This document shows, in pieces, positions 7,402 to 16,899 of a DNA stretch of 64,000 nt. The position numbers were made by a program, and so were the translations under genes. The stretch's first letter is position 1, and each line of letters opens with the position of its first letter. The DNA is taken from NCBI GenBank assembly GCA_015057705.1, contig SVDU01000003.1, positions 62,001 to 126,000 of the forward strand, given 5' to 3'. The notes under the pieces were generated by a model that saw only the letters and a program-made list of their open reading frames with translations, did no database searches and had not been told where the DNA came from. Source of the DNA: Paenibacillaceae bacterium. Lineage in GTDB: Bacteria > Bacillota > Clostridia > Lachnospirales > Lachnospiraceae.

Positions 7402-8760
7402 ATGAGCAAAAGAGGACATGTTATTAAAGCTGTAGACACCGGTTCTATTGCAGAAGAACTGGAACTGGAACCAGGAGATGAAGTTCTTTCCATCGACGGA
7501 CATGAACTGGAAGACATCTTCGATTATGAGTATTACGTAAACAGTGAATCCATTCTTATGACCGTAAGGAAGAAAAACGGGGAAGAATGGGAATTAGAAA
7601 TAGAGAATCAATATGAAGATTTAGGACTTACTTTCGAGAATGGCCTGATGAGTGAGTACCGTACCTGCAGGAATAACTGCATTTTCTGCTTTATTGACCA
7701 GATGCCTCCTGGAATGAGGGACACCCTTTATTTTAAAGACGACGATTCCAGGCTTTCATTCTTACAGGGAAACTATGTCACTTTAACCAACATGAGTGAA
7801 CACGACATTGCGCGGATCATTGAGTTTAAACTGGCACCAATTAATATATCGGTACACACCACAAACCCCGAGTTAAGATGCAGGATGCTTCATAACCGGT
7901 TTGCGGGAGAAGCCCTTTCAAAGATTGACCGGCTCTATGAGGCAGGGGTATCCATGAATGGGCAGATTGTGCTCTGCAAAGGGGTGAATGACAAAGAAGA
8001 ACTGGAACGAACCATAAGTGATTTGTCAAAGTATCTGCCCTACATGGAAAGCGTCTCCATTGTACCGGTAGGCGTATCCAAATTCAGAGACGGCCTGTTC
8101 CCCTTAAGCCCCATTGAAAAAGAGGATGCCGTATCTGTTTTAGAGATCGTGGAACGATGGCAGAAGAAGCTTTTTAAAGAACATGGCAGCCATTTTATTC
8201 ATGCCAGTGATGAGTTTTACATTTTGGCTGAGAGGCCTATGCCGGAGGAATCAAGATATGACGGCTATATTCAGCTGGAAAACGGCGTGGGTATGCTGCG
8301 GCTTTTAGAGACTGAGGTGAGAGACGCCCTGAAAGAAGAAGGGGGTGCTGATGCCGCAGAGGAGCTTTCCATTGCCACAGGAACCCTTGCAGCCCCATTT
8401 ATTGAGCAGCATGCAAGACTGGTTTGTGAAAAGTTCCCGGAACGGACCATTCATGTCTACCCCATCGTCAATCATTTCTTTGGTGAGCAGATTACTGTTG
8501 CAGGTTTAATTACAGGTCAGGATTTAATTGCCCAGCTGAAGGGAAAACCTCTTGGGAAGAGACTTCTCCTTCCTGAGTGTATGTTTCGCAGCGGAGAAGA
8601 GGTATTTCTTGATGATCTGACCCGTCAGGATGTACAAAATGCTTTACAAGTACAGGTAGATATTGTAAAATCAAGCGGTCAGGATTTCGTTAACGCTGTT
8701 TTAGGATACGTGAATAATAAAAAACCTTCTTATGACGGATATGAATTAAAGGAGATATAA
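7402..8760 (+). CDS. PDZ / radical-SAM-like / DUF512 domain protein
   Basis: A 452-residue protein of the DUF512 family. It has an N-terminal PDZ-like region (about residues 5-70, GSIAEELELEPGDEVLSIDG), then a cysteine cluster CRNNCIFCF (Cys89, Cys93, Cys96) in a TIM-barrel-like radical SAM region, and a C-terminal DUF512 domain. The family is described as an Fe-S oxidoreductase but its reaction is unknown. It lies 3 nt upstream of der, an adjacency common in clostridia, which hints at a role linked to ribosome or RNA maturation; that is inference. AAAGG precedes the ATG. Confidence 0.88.
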   Translation: MSKRGHVIKAVDTGSIAEELELEPGDEVLSIDGHELEDIFDYEYYVNSESILMTVRKKNGEEWELEIENQYEDLGLTFENGLMSEYRTCRNNCIFCFIDQMPPGMRDTLYFKDDDSRLSFLQGNYVTLTNMSEHDIARIIEFKLAPINISVHTTNPELRCRMLHNRFAGEALSKIDRLYEAGVSMNGQIVLCKGVNDKEELERTISDLSKYLPYMESVSIVPVGVSKFRDGLFPLSPIEKEDAVSVLEIVERWQKKLFKEHGSHFIHASDEFYILAERPMPEESRYDGYIQLENGVGMLRLLETEVRDALKEEGGADAAEELSIATGTLAAPFIEQHARLVCEKFPERTIHVYPIVNHFFGEQITVAGLITGQDLIAQLKGKPLGKRLLLPECMFRSGEEVFLDDLTRQDVQNALQVQVDIVKSSGQDFVNAVLGYVNNKKPSYDGYELKEI

Positions 8761-8763
8761 TAT

Positions 8764-10092
8764 ATGAGTAAACCAGTAGTAGCCATCGTAGGCCGCCCGA
8801 ATGTGGGAAAGTCTACGCTGTTTAATGTTTTAGCCGGTGAGACCATTTCCATTGTTAAGGATACACCGGGGGTGACCAGAGACCGTATTTATGCTGACTG
8901 TACCTGGCTGAATATGAATTTTACCCTGATTGATACCGGCGGAATTGAGCCGGACAGCAGCGATATCATTCTTTCCCAGATGAGGGAACAGGCAGAGATC
9001 GCTATTGCTACAGCAGATGTTATCGTATTTATTGTGGATGTACGCCAGGGTCTGGTAGATGCGGATTCAAAAGTGGCAGATATGCTTCGCAAATCGAAAA
9101 AGCCGGTTGTCCTTGCGGTGAATAAGGTAGACAGCTTCCAGAAGTTCGGTAATGATATTTATGAATTTTATAATCTGGGAATTGGAGATCCCATTCCGGT
9201 ATCAGCAGCTTCCAGACTGGGATTAGGTGATTTGCTTGATGAGGTTGCCAAGCATTTTGGCACATTTCAGTCAGAAGAGGAAGACGATGACCGTCCAAGA
9301 ATTGCCATTGTCGGAAAACCAAATGTTGGTAAATCTTCTATAATTAATCAGCTTCTGGGTGAAAACCGGGTTATTGTATCCAATATTGCAGGAACTACCA
9401 GAGATGCCGTAGATACAGAGATCGTCCATAATGGTACGGAATACGTATTTATTGACACGGCCGGACTGAGAAGAAAGAGTAAAATCAAAGAAGAACTGGA
9501 ACGATACAGCATTATCCGTACCGTAACAGCAGTAGAGCGGGCCGATGTGGTGGTAGTTGTAATTGACGCAGAAGAGGGCGTTACCGAGCAGGATGCCAAG
9601 ATCGCAGGAATTGCCCATGAACGGGGCAAGGGAATTATTGTGGCTGTAAACAAGTGGGATGCCATTGAGAAAAATGACAAAACCATTTATGAATACACCA
9701 AAAAGATTAAAGATACTCTTTCCTTTATGCCTTATGCGGAATTTATCTTTATCTCAGCTAAGACCGGACAGAGAATGAGTAAAATGTTTGAATTAATTGA
9801 TATGGTCCGGGAGAATCAGACTCTTCGTGTGGCAACCGGAGTTTTAAACGAAATTATGACGGAAGCAGTTGCTCTTCAGCAGCCGCCGTCAGATAAAGGC
9901 AAGCGTCTCAGACTATATTATATTACCCAGGTAGCTGTCAAGCCGCCGACCTTTGTCATCTTTATAAACGATAAAGAACTCACCCACTTCTCCTATACAA
10001 GATATATTGAGAACAAGATCAGGGATGCGTTTGGCTTTAAGGGAACATCCTTAAAATTTATTTATAGAGAGCGGAGCGGAAAGGAACAATAA
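8764..10092 (+). CDS. der: Ribosome biogenesis GTPase Der (EngA)
   Basis: A 442-residue protein with two tandem GTPase domains, unique to Der, and a C-terminal KH-like domain. The P-loops are GRPNVGKST (residues 10-18) and GKPNVGKSS (184-192); each is followed by DTGG or DTAG and NKVD or NKWD motifs. Der is essential for 50S assembly. It is the second gene of the operon, with plsY starting 2 nt after its stop. Confidence 0.98.
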   Translation: MSKPVVAIVGRPNVGKSTLFNVLAGETISIVKDTPGVTRDRIYADCTWLNMNFTLIDTGGIEPDSSDIILSQMREQAEIAIATADVIVFIVDVRQGLVDADSKVADMLRKSKKPVVLAVNKVDSFQKFGNDIYEFYNLGIGDPIPVSAASRLGLGDLLDEVAKHFGTFQSEEEDDDRPRIAIVGKPNVGKSSIINQLLGENRVIVSNIAGTTRDAVDTEIVHNGTEYVFIDTAGLRRKSKIKEELERYSIIRTVTAVERADVVVVVIDAEEGVTEQDAKIAGIAHERGKGIIVAVNKWDAIEKNDKTIYEYTKKIKDTLSFMPYAEFIFISAKTGQRMSKMFELIDMVRENQTLRVATGVLNEIMTEAVALQQPPSDKGKRLRLYYITQVAVKPPTFVIFINDKELTHFSYTRYIENKIRDAFGFKGTSLKFIYRERSGKEQ

Positions 10093-10094
10093 TT

Positions 10095-10739
10095 ATGGAA
10101 AGAATGATCTGCCTTATTGCAGGATACCTTTGCGGACTGTTGCAATCCGGTTATTTTTACGGGAAGACACATAAAATTGATATCAGAAAATACGGAAGCG
10201 GAAATTCCGGCACCACCAATGCACTGCGGGTTATGGGACCAAAAGCAGGAGCTGTGGTCTTTTTCGGTGATTTTTTAAAGTCGTTGCTTCCCTGCCTGGC
10301 AGTCCGCCTGGTGTTTCAGAATCAGCCGGAGATGATTTATCTATTGATTCTGTATACCGGTTTTGGTGTCATTCTGGGTCATAATTATCCCTTCTATCTG
10401 CAGTTTAAAGGTGGAAAGGGAATTGCAGCTACTGCAGGTCTTATTATGGCGGCAGATTTAAGAATGACGCTCCTGTGCCTGACTTCTTTTATATTAATTG
10501 TGTTGATTACCAGATACGTATCTCTTGGTTCACTGGTTGTAGCAACTATATTCCTTATCTGGATGTGTGTGTTTGGATCCATGGGCGCATACGGAATTGG
10601 TCAGAATCTTCTGCCGGAATTTTACATAGTTGCGGCTTTGATCAGCGGTCAGGCGTTCTGGCGCCACCGGGCCAATATCGGCAGACTGATTCATGGCAAA
10701 GAAAATAAAATATCTTTTGGATCCGGAAAAACAAAATGA
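10095..10739 (+). CDS. plsY: Acyl-phosphate glycerol-3-phosphate acyltransferase PlsY
   Basis: A 214-residue polytopic membrane enzyme that transfers an acyl group from acyl-phosphate to glycerol 3-phosphate, the first step of phospholipid synthesis. Family motifs are present: GSGNSGTTNALRVMG (about residues 35-49), GHNYPFYLQFKGGKGIAAT (about 95-113) and RHRANIGRLIHGKENK near the C-terminus. About five membrane segments can be drawn. It is followed by gpsA, which supplies its substrate; gpsA starts 10 nt downstream. Confidence 0.96.
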   Translation: MERMICLIAGYLCGLLQSGYFYGKTHKIDIRKYGSGNSGTTNALRVMGPKAGAVVFFGDFLKSLLPCLAVRLVFQNQPEMIYLLILYTGFGVILGHNYPFYLQFKGGKGIAATAGLIMAADLRMTLLCLTSFILIVLITRYVSLGSLVVATIFLIWMCVFGSMGAYGIGQNLLPEFYIVAALISGQAFWRHRANIGRLIHGKENKISFGSGKTK

Positions 10740-10749
10740 GGTGAGTCAT

Positions 10750-11757
10750 ATGGCTAAAATTGGAATCATCGGATCAGGAAGCTGGGGTATGGCATTGTCC
10801 GTACTTCTATATAATAATGGACATGAGGTAACGGTGTGGTCTGCTTTGCCGGAGGAAATAAGGGAGATGCAGCAGACTCACCGCCACCATACGCTTCCAG
10901 AACTTGTACTTCCGGATCATATGGTATTTACAGAGGATCTGGAAGAAACCATGACAGGAAAAGATCTGCTGGTCACAGCAGTTCCTTCTGTTTACGTGAG
11001 ATCAACCGCAAAGCGGATGAATCCGTTCTGCCGTTATGGGCAGGTGGTTGTGAATGTTGCAAAAGGAATTGAAGAATCCAGTCTGATGACATTATCTGAG
11101 ATTCTGGAAGCAGAGCTTCCTATGGCTGACGTAGCTGTGCTATCTGGCCCAAGTCATGCCGAGGAAGTAAGCAAGAGCCTTCCTACCACCTGTGTGGCAG
11201 GTGCAACAACGAGAAAGACAGCCGAATACATTCAGAGTCTCTTTATGAGTGAGGTATTCCGGGTCTATACAAGCCCTGATATTTTAGGGATTGAGCTTGG
11301 CGGATCTTTAAAGAATGTAATTGCGCTGGCAGCGGGTATTGCAGACGGACTGGGATATGGAGATAATACGAAGGCTGCTTTAATTACAAGAGGCATCGCT
11401 GAAATTTCAAGACTGGGTACGGCGATGGGAGGAAAGATTCAGACCTTTGGCGGTTTATCCGGCATTGGAGATCTCATTGTAACCTGCGCCAGCATGCACA
11501 GCCGTAACCGGAGAGCAGGAATTCTCATGGGACAGGGAAAGACCATGGAAGAGGCGACCAACGAAGTAAAAATGGTTGTGGAAGGTATTTACTCCGCAAA
11601 GGCTGCACTTGCTCTGTCGAAGAAATATGAGGTGTCCATGCCTATCGTGGAGCAGGTAAACGCGGTGCTTTTTGAGGGCAAGTCTGCATCAGAGGCAGTG
11701 CGGGATTTGATGCTGCGGGATAAAACGATTGAAAGTTCTGATATTCCGTGGGAATAA
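10750..11757 (+). CDS. gpsA: Glycerol-3-phosphate dehydrogenase [NAD(P)+]
   Basis: A 335-residue enzyme that reduces dihydroxyacetone phosphate to sn-glycerol 3-phosphate. The N-terminal Rossmann motif is IGIIGSGSWGMALS, and GGSLKNVIALAAGIADGLGYG (about residues 180-200) carries the catalytic lysine region. ATG 10750 was chosen because GAGGTGAG lies just ahead and the protein then starts MAKIGIIG; a longer frame from 10693 would overlap plsY. It ends the der operon. In many Firmicutes spoIVA follows; here the liv operon intervenes. Confidence 0.96.
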   Translation: MAKIGIIGSGSWGMALSVLLYNNGHEVTVWSALPEEIREMQQTHRHHTLPELVLPDHMVFTEDLEETMTGKDLLVTAVPSVYVRSTAKRMNPFCRYGQVVVNVAKGIEESSLMTLSEILEAELPMADVAVLSGPSHAEEVSKSLPTTCVAGATTRKTAEYIQSLFMSEVFRVYTSPDILGIELGGSLKNVIALAAGIADGLGYGDNTKAALITRGIAEISRLGTAMGGKIQTFGGLSGIGDLIVTCASMHSRNRRAGILMGQGKTMEEATNEVKMVVEGIYSAKAALALSKKYEVSMPIVEQVNAVLFEGKSASEAVRDLMLRDKTIESSDIPWE

Positions 11758-11799
11758 TCCAAAAGAAGACTTTATTTTATTATTTTAAAACAAAATTAG

Positions 11800-11828
11800 T
11801 TGACATTTTTTAAAAGCCATTCTATTAT
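11800..11828 (+). promoter_or_regulatory. Strong sigma-A promoter of the liv operon
   Basis: TTGACA (11800-11805), 17-nt spacer, TATTAT (11823-11828). The predicted early transcript contains TATACG/CGTATA (11839-11844 with 11862-11867) and a nested CGTT-AC-AACG palindrome, a possible operator or 5'-stabilising hairpin. No known regulator box is recognised. Confidence 0.8.
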
Positions 11829-11896
11829 AAAGACTATGTATACGTTACAACGTTAATGTGTCGTATATAAAATTGTTTCATGAGGAGGAATGGATT

Positions 11897-13126
11897 GTGA
11901 AAAAATCTATGAAAAAGTTACTGAGTCTTGGTTTGGCAATCGCCATGGCGGCATCTTTAACTGCCTGTGGAAGCGGGAAAGCTTCTGAGGGCACAACCGC
12001 AGCTGGAACAGAAACCAAGGGTGAAGCACAGACCACCGCAGCCGGCGGCGCAGCAACAGGAGAGGGTACAATTAAGATCGGCGGGATCGGCCCAATCAGC
12101 GGAAGTACTGCAATTTACGGACAGGCTGTAAAGAACGGCGCAGAACTGGCAGTGAATGAAATCAATGCAAACGGCGGTATTAACGGAGCAAAGATTGAGT
12201 TCAATTTCCAGGATGACGAAAATGATACAGAAAAGTCAGTGAATGCTTACAACACCTTAAAAGACTGGGGTATGCAGTTACTGGTAGGAACAGTTACTTC
12301 TGCTCCATGTATTGCAGTTGGAGCTGAGTCAAGCAATGATAATATGTTCCAGTTAACACCATCCGGATCTGCAGTAGACTGTACCAAGTTCGAAAATCAG
12401 TTCCGTGTATGTTTCTCAGATCCAAACCAGGGTGCCGCTTCCGCACAGTACATCGGTGAAAACAAACTGGCGACGAAAGTAGCAGTTATTTATGACAGCT
12501 CTGATGTTTACTCATCTGGTATTCATGACAAATTTATATCCGAAGCAGCAAATCAGGGCATTGAAATTGCATCTGATGAGGCATTTACAGCAGATAACAA
12601 CACAAACTTCTCTGTACAGCTTCAGAAAGCACAGGATTCCGGTGCAGAACTTGTTTTCCTTCCTATTTACTATTCCCAGGCAGCTTTAATTCTTGCCCAG
12701 GCAAAACAGATGGGATATGCTCCTGCATTCTTTGGCTGTGATGGTCTTGACGGACTTCTTACAGTAGAGAATTTTGATACAAAACTTGCAGAGAATGTAA
12801 TGCTTTTAACACCTTTTGCAGCTGATGCAAAGGATGATCTTACTCAGAAATTTGTAACTTCTTTTAAAGAGAAATACAATGAGACTCCAAACCAGTTTGC
12901 AGCAGATGCATATGATGCAGTTTACGCTGTAAAAGCAGCAGCTGAAAAAGCTGGTGTTACAGCAGATATGGACGCTTCCGCAATCTGTGATAAGTTAAAA
13001 ACTGCAATGACTGAGATTTCTATCAACGGTCTGACTGGTGAAAATATGAAATGGTCTGCAGACGGAGAACCGGATAAGGCTCCAAAAGCAGTAAAAATTG
13101 TAAACGGCGTTTATACAGCAATGTAA
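11897..13126 (+). CDS. livJ: Branched-chain amino-acid ABC transporter, substrate-binding lipoprotein
   Basis: A 409-residue periplasmic-binding-protein-type lipoprotein that would capture Leu/Ile/Val or related amino acids outside the membrane. The signal peptide ends in the lipobox SLTAC (Cys24), followed by a low-complexity Thr/Ala/Gly linker to about residue 55 and a type-I binding fold (IGGIGPISGSTAIYGQAVKN). GTG 11897 has GAGGAGG 8 nt ahead, better than an upstream in-frame ATG at 11858. It is followed by a hairpin and then the permease genes. Ligand specificity cannot be read from sequence. Confidence 0.93.
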   Translation: MKKSMKKLLSLGLAIAMAASLTACGSGKASEGTTAAGTETKGEAQTTAAGGAATGEGTIKIGGIGPISGSTAIYGQAVKNGAELAVNEINANGGINGAKIEFNFQDDENDTEKSVNAYNTLKDWGMQLLVGTVTSAPCIAVGAESSNDNMFQLTPSGSAVDCTKFENQFRVCFSDPNQGAASAQYIGENKLATKVAVIYDSSDVYSSGIHDKFISEAANQGIEIASDEAFTADNNTNFSVQLQKAQDSGAELVFLPIYYSQAALILAQAKQMGYAPAFFGCDGLDGLLTVENFDTKLAENVMLLTPFAADAKDDLTQKFVTSFKEKYNETPNQFAADAYDAVYAVKAAAEKAGVTADMDASAICDKLKTAMTEISINGLTGENMKWSADGEPDKAPKAVKIVNGVYTAM

Positions 13127-13138
13127 AATGACCCGCTG

Positions 13139-13169
13139 GAGGGCCGTCCAAGGGACGACCCTCTTCTTT
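13139..13169 (+). terminator. Intercistronic hairpin between livJ and livH
   Basis: GAGGG-C-CGTCC (13139-13149) pairs with GGACG-A-CCCTC (13153-13163), a 10-bp stem with one mismatch and a 3-nt loop, followed by TTCTTTG. It may terminate part of the transcripts or protect the livJ 3' end, giving more binding protein than permease. Confidence 0.65.
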
Positions 13170-13210
13170 GATATAAATTTCTTGAATAAAGACGAATGAG
13201 GTGCGTTGGT

Positions 13211-14095
13211 ATGATGAGTTTCATATCCTATTTTATTAATGGTTTAAGCCTTGGCAGTGTTTATGCAATCATTGCTCTTGGATATACCATGGTATATGGC
13301 ATTGCCAAGATGCTTAACTTTGCTCATGGCGATGTTATTATGATTGGAGGATACGTGGTGTTCACAGTTGTCAGCACAATGGGCTTAGGTCCTGTTGCGG
13401 GCATTCTCCTTGCGGTTATTCTATGTACTGTACTGGGCGTGGTCATTGAGGGCGTCGCTTATCGTCCTTTACGTATGGCAAGTCCTCTGGCAGTTCTGAT
13501 TACGGCAATCGGTGTGAGCTACCTGCTTCAAAACATCGCACTGCTTGTTTTTGGTTCCAATCCAAAGTCCTTTACTTCTGTTGTAACAGTTCCGGCATTA
13601 AAGCTGGCAGATGGAAAGCTTACGATCTCCGGAGAGACAATCGTTACAATTATCAGCTGTGTAATCATTATGATTGGTCTGACTACTTTCATTAAGAAGA
13701 CAAGAGCAGGACAGGCCATGCTGGCAGTATCCGAAGACAAGGGCGCAGCCCAGCTGATGGGAATTAATGTAGACGGCACCATTGCACTTACCTTTGCAAT
13801 TGGTTCTGCACTGGCTGCCATTGCAGGTGCACTTCTTTGCTCCGCCTATCCGACCCTTACCCCATATACCGGTTCCATGCCTGGAATTAAGGCATTCGTA
13901 GCTGCTGTTTTTGGTGGAATCGGTTCTATTCCCGGTGCATTAATCGGAGGCCTGCTTCTGGGTGTGATTGAAAACTTAAGCAAGGCTTACATTTCATCCC
14001 AGCTTTCCGATGCCATCGTTTTTGCAGTTCTCATCGTTGTCCTTCTTGTGAAGCCTACCGGTATTCTCGGCAAGAAGATCAACGAGAAAGTATAG
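13211..14095 (+). CDS. livH: Branched-chain amino-acid ABC transporter permease LivH
   Basis: A 294-residue membrane protein with about eight hydrophobic segments and the LivH start SFISYFINGLSLGSVYAIIALGYTM region. The conserved C-terminal PGIKAFVAAVFGGIGSIPGA stretch is present. GAGGTG at 13198-13203 supports ATG 13211 (13214 is also possible) over the upstream ATG 13196, which lies inside the Shine-Dalgarno. It forms the membrane channel with LivM. livM follows within 10 nt. Confidence 0.94.
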   Translation: MMSFISYFINGLSLGSVYAIIALGYTMVYGIAKMLNFAHGDVIMIGGYVVFTVVSTMGLGPVAGILLAVILCTVLGVVIEGVAYRPLRMASPLAVLITAIGVSYLLQNIALLVFGSNPKSFTSVVTVPALKLADGKLTISGETIVTIISCVIIMIGLTTFIKKTRAGQAMLAVSEDKGAAQLMGINVDGTIALTFAIGSALAAIAGALLCSAYPTLTPYTGSMPGIKAFVAAVFGGIGSIPGALIGGLLLGVIENLSKAYISSQLSDAIVFAVLIVVLLVKPTGILGKKINEKV

Positions 14096-14104
14096 GTGGA
14101 CGAA

Positions 14105-15181
14105 ATGGAAAAAAGTACAGCAAAAAAGTTTCATATTGATAAAACATTTAAGACAAATCTAATTACTTACAGCATTGTAATTGCGGCATTTATTATTGTA
14201 CAGATTTTAATTTCTGCTGGACAGGTCAGCAGTCTGATGAAGGGTCTTTTAGTGCCTCTTTGTATTTACAGCATTATGGCGATTTCTTTGAATCTGACCG
14301 TTGGTATTCTGGGCGAGCTCAGCCTTGGTCATGCAGGTTTTATGTGTATGGGAGCGTTTGCCAGCTCTATATTCTCCATCTCCATGATGGATTCCATACC
14401 CAGTGCAGGTATTCGTTTTTTCTTAGCAATTCTAGTGGGCGCAGCAGCAGCTGCAGCTGCCGGTATTGTTGTGGGAATCCCTGTTTTAAGGCTCAGAGGT
14501 GACTATCTGGCAATTGTAACACTGGCTTTTGGCGAAATTATTAAGAATGTTGTAAATGTGCTTTATCTTGGAAAGGATTCAAACGGATTTCATTTTTCCA
14601 TGAAAAACGCCATGGCTCTTAAGATGGAAAAAAGCGGAACAATCATATTAAATGGCGCACAGGGAATTACCGGTACACCAAAGAACTCTACCTTCGCCAT
14701 AGGTGTACTCCTTACTTTGATTACCCTCTTCATTGTTCTCAACCTGATCAATTCCAGATCCGGACGTGCAATCATGTCTGTCCGCGATAACAGAATTGCA
14801 GCAGAATCCATTGGAATTAATATAACCAAGTATAAACTTATGGCATTTACCATCTCTGCCTCCCTTGCAGGAGTTGCAGGTGTATTATACTCTCATAACC
14901 TTTCTTCCCTGACAGCCACTCAGAAGAATTTTGGCTATAACCAGTCCATTATGATCCTGGTGTTTGTAGTACTTGGAGGAATCGGGAATATCCGCGGGTC
15001 TATGATTGCGGCAGTCATTCTGACGCTGCTTCCTGAGCTGTTAAGAGGTTTAAATGCTTATCGTATGCTGATTTATGCCATCATCCTCATCGTCATGATG
15101 ATTTTTAACTGGAGTCCGAAGCTGATCGATTTCAGAAAACGTTATTTTCATTTGAACAGGGCGAAGAAGGAGAGGGTATAA
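14105..15181 (+). CDS. livM: Branched-chain amino-acid ABC transporter permease LivM
   Basis: A 358-residue membrane protein, longer than LivH, with the family segments LNLTVGILGELSLGHAGFMC and LRLRGDYLAIVTLAFGEIIK, the latter including the cytoplasmic coupling helix that contacts the ATPases. ATG 14105 is preceded by AGGTGG; a GTG at 14096 directly abuts the livH stop but has no ribosome binding site. The C-terminal RKRYFHLNRAKKERV is basic and cytoplasmic. Confidence 0.94.
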   Translation: MEKSTAKKFHIDKTFKTNLITYSIVIAAFIIVQILISAGQVSSLMKGLLVPLCIYSIMAISLNLTVGILGELSLGHAGFMCMGAFASSIFSISMMDSIPSAGIRFFLAILVGAAAAAAAGIVVGIPVLRLRGDYLAIVTLAFGEIIKNVVNVLYLGKDSNGFHFSMKNAMALKMEKSGTIILNGAQGITGTPKNSTFAIGVLLTLITLFIVLNLINSRSGRAIMSVRDNRIAAESIGINITKYKLMAFTISASLAGVAGVLYSHNLSSLTATQKNFGYNQSIMILVFVVLGGIGNIRGSMIAAVILTLLPELLRGLNAYRMLIYAIILIVMMIFNWSPKLIDFRKRYFHLNRAKKERV

Positions 15182-15183
15182 TC

Positions 15184-15942
15184 ATGGCTTTACTTGAAAT
15201 TAATAACCTTGGAATTTCATTTGGCGGTCTTCGGGCCGTGGATAATTTCAGCATTACCATTGAAAAGGGACAGCTGTATGGTCTGATCGGACCAAACGGT
15301 GCGGGGAAAACCACGATTTTTAACCTTTTAACCGGAGTTTATAAACCAAACGCAGGTACCATATTGTTAGATGGCAACAATATTACCGGAAAGAAAACGG
15401 TAGATATTAACCGTGCCGGAATTGCAAGAACATTTCAGAATATCCGTCTTTTTAAGGATCTGACAGTTCTTGATAATGTAAAAACAGGTCTTCACAACAG
15501 TCATCCCTATTCCACCGTTGCCGGAATTTTAAGGCTTCCTAATTATTATAAGGTTGAAAAACAGATGGATGAGAAGGCGGTAGAACTTTTAAAGGTCTTT
15601 GATCTGGATAAAGAGAAGGATACCCTTGCGTCCAATCTGCCTTATGGAAAGCAGAGAAAGCTTGAGATAGCCAGAGCACTTGCCACTGGTCCAAAGCTCC
15701 TGCTTCTTGATGAGCCGGCTGCAGGTATGAATCCCAATGAAACGGCTGAACTTATGGATACCATACGTTTTGTACGGGATAATTTTGATATGACCATTCT
15801 GTTAATAGAACACGATATGAAGCTTGTCTCCGGGATCTGTGAGCGTTTGACGGTGCTGAATTTCGGTCAGGTGCTTACCCAGGGTAAAACAGTGGATGTG
15901 CTTCATGATCCGGAAGTCATCAAGGCATATCTGGGAGAATAA
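15184..15942 (+). CDS. livG: Branched-chain amino-acid ABC transporter ATP-binding protein LivG
   Basis: A 252-residue ABC ATPase. Walker A is GPNGAGKTT (residues 36-44) and Walker B is LLLLDEPAAGMNP. The signature motif is the LivG-type variant LPYGKQRKLEIARALA rather than LSGGQ, which is normal for this subunit. It energises uptake together with LivF. It starts 2 nt after livM, with AAGGAGAGGG upstream. Confidence 0.95.
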   Translation: MALLEINNLGISFGGLRAVDNFSITIEKGQLYGLIGPNGAGKTTIFNLLTGVYKPNAGTILLDGNNITGKKTVDINRAGIARTFQNIRLFKDLTVLDNVKTGLHNSHPYSTVAGILRLPNYYKVEKQMDEKAVELLKVFDLDKEKDTLASNLPYGKQRKLEIARALATGPKLLLLDEPAAGMNPNETAELMDTIRFVRDNFDMTILLIEHDMKLVSGICERLTVLNFGQVLTQGKTVDVLHDPEVIKAYLGE

Positions 15943-15955
15943 GGAGGCTTTCTAC

Positions 15956-16666
15956 ATGGCAATACTTGAAGTAAAAAATCTGGAAGTATATTATGGCGTC
16001 ATTAAGGCGTTAAAAGATATTTCCTTTGAAGTAAAAGAAGGAGAGATTGTTGCATTGATCGGTGCCAATGGTGCTGGTAAAACAACCACTCTTCATACAA
16101 TAACCGGTCTGATTAAGGCAGCATCCGGTAACATACAGTTTGATGGTCATGATATAACCAAAATCAGAGGAGATAAAATTGTAGGCATGGGCATGGCCCA
16201 CGTTCCGGAAGGAAGAAGGGTTTTCGCGGCTTTAAGCGTCTATGAAAACCTGAAGCTGGGTGCCTATACAAGAAGAGATAAGAACGAGATTGAAGAAACT
16301 CTTCAGATGATCTACAAGCGTTTCCCCAGACTGTTAGAAAGAAAGAACCAGCCTGCAGGTACATTAAGCGGGGGCGAGCAGCAGATGCTTGCCATGGGAC
16401 GTGCCCTCATGAGTCACCCCAAGGTTATCGTTCTGGACGAGCCGTCTATGGGACTTTCACCAATTTATGTAAATGAAATTTTTGATATTATACAGGAAAT
16501 CAACAAATCGGGAACAACCGTACTTTTGGTAGAGCAGAATGCGAAGAAAGCATTATCCATTGCAAACCGTGCTTATGTTTTGGAAACCGGCTCCATTGTA
16601 TTAAGTGGAGATGCCAAAGAATTGATGAATGATGATTCTGTTAAGAAGGCATATTTAAGTGAATAA
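15956..16666 (+). CDS. livF: Branched-chain amino-acid ABC transporter ATP-binding protein LivF
   Basis: A 236-residue ABC ATPase, the second nucleotide-binding subunit of the importer. Walker A is GANGAGKTT (36-44), the signature is LSGGEQQMLAMGRAL, and Walker B is VIVLDEPSMGLSP. ATG 15956 has AAGGAGG upstream; a longer frame from 15896 would overlap livG and lacks a ribosome binding site. It ends the five-gene operon at a strong terminator. Confidence 0.95.
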   Translation: MAILEVKNLEVYYGVIKALKDISFEVKEGEIVALIGANGAGKTTTLHTITGLIKAASGNIQFDGHDITKIRGDKIVGMGMAHVPEGRRVFAALSVYENLKLGAYTRRDKNEIEETLQMIYKRFPRLLERKNQPAGTLSGGEQQMLAMGRALMSHPKVIVLDEPSMGLSPIYVNEIFDIIQEINKSGTTVLLVEQNAKKALSIANRAYVLETGSIVLSGDAKELMNDDSVKKAYLSE

Positions 16667-16680
16667 AACAGGTTAAACAG

Positions 16681-16722
16681 ATGCTGCAGCAAGGCTTTTT
16701 CTTGCTGTGGCATTTGTTTTTG
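16681..16722 (+). terminator. Rho-independent terminator of the liv operon
   Basis: ATGCTGCAGCAAG (16681-16693) pairs with CTTGCTGTGGCAT (16701-16713), 13 bp including two G-U pairs, loop GCTTTTT, followed by TTGTTTTT. Confidence 0.88.
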
Positions 16723-16845
16723 TGGCTTAAGATCAAAATCGGTTAATTATAATAGGTCCACAGCCAGGGAATCATTTCTAAAAAAGAGTATGGAAAAATT
16801 ATAAATACCGGTAAATCCATCCTTAATCGGTTGGAAAAGAAAAGG

Positions 16846-16873
16846 GAATAATCTTTTCACCCCCGCATATTAT
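16846..16873 (+). promoter_or_regulatory. Candidate sigma-E (sporulation) promoter of spoIVA
   Basis: GAATAAT (16846-16852), 13-nt spacer, CATATTAT (16866-16873), close to the sigma-E pattern of an ATA-type -35 and CATAnnnT -10. spoIVA is a classical sigma-E gene. Confidence 0.6.
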
Positions 16874-16899
16874 GTAACAGCACAGAAGGGGGAATCTTT

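Noticed and set aside
11839-11867. CodY or other named operator in the liv leader
   Set aside because: The palindromes do not match a regulator box I can recognise, so only an unnamed hairpin/operator is noted.
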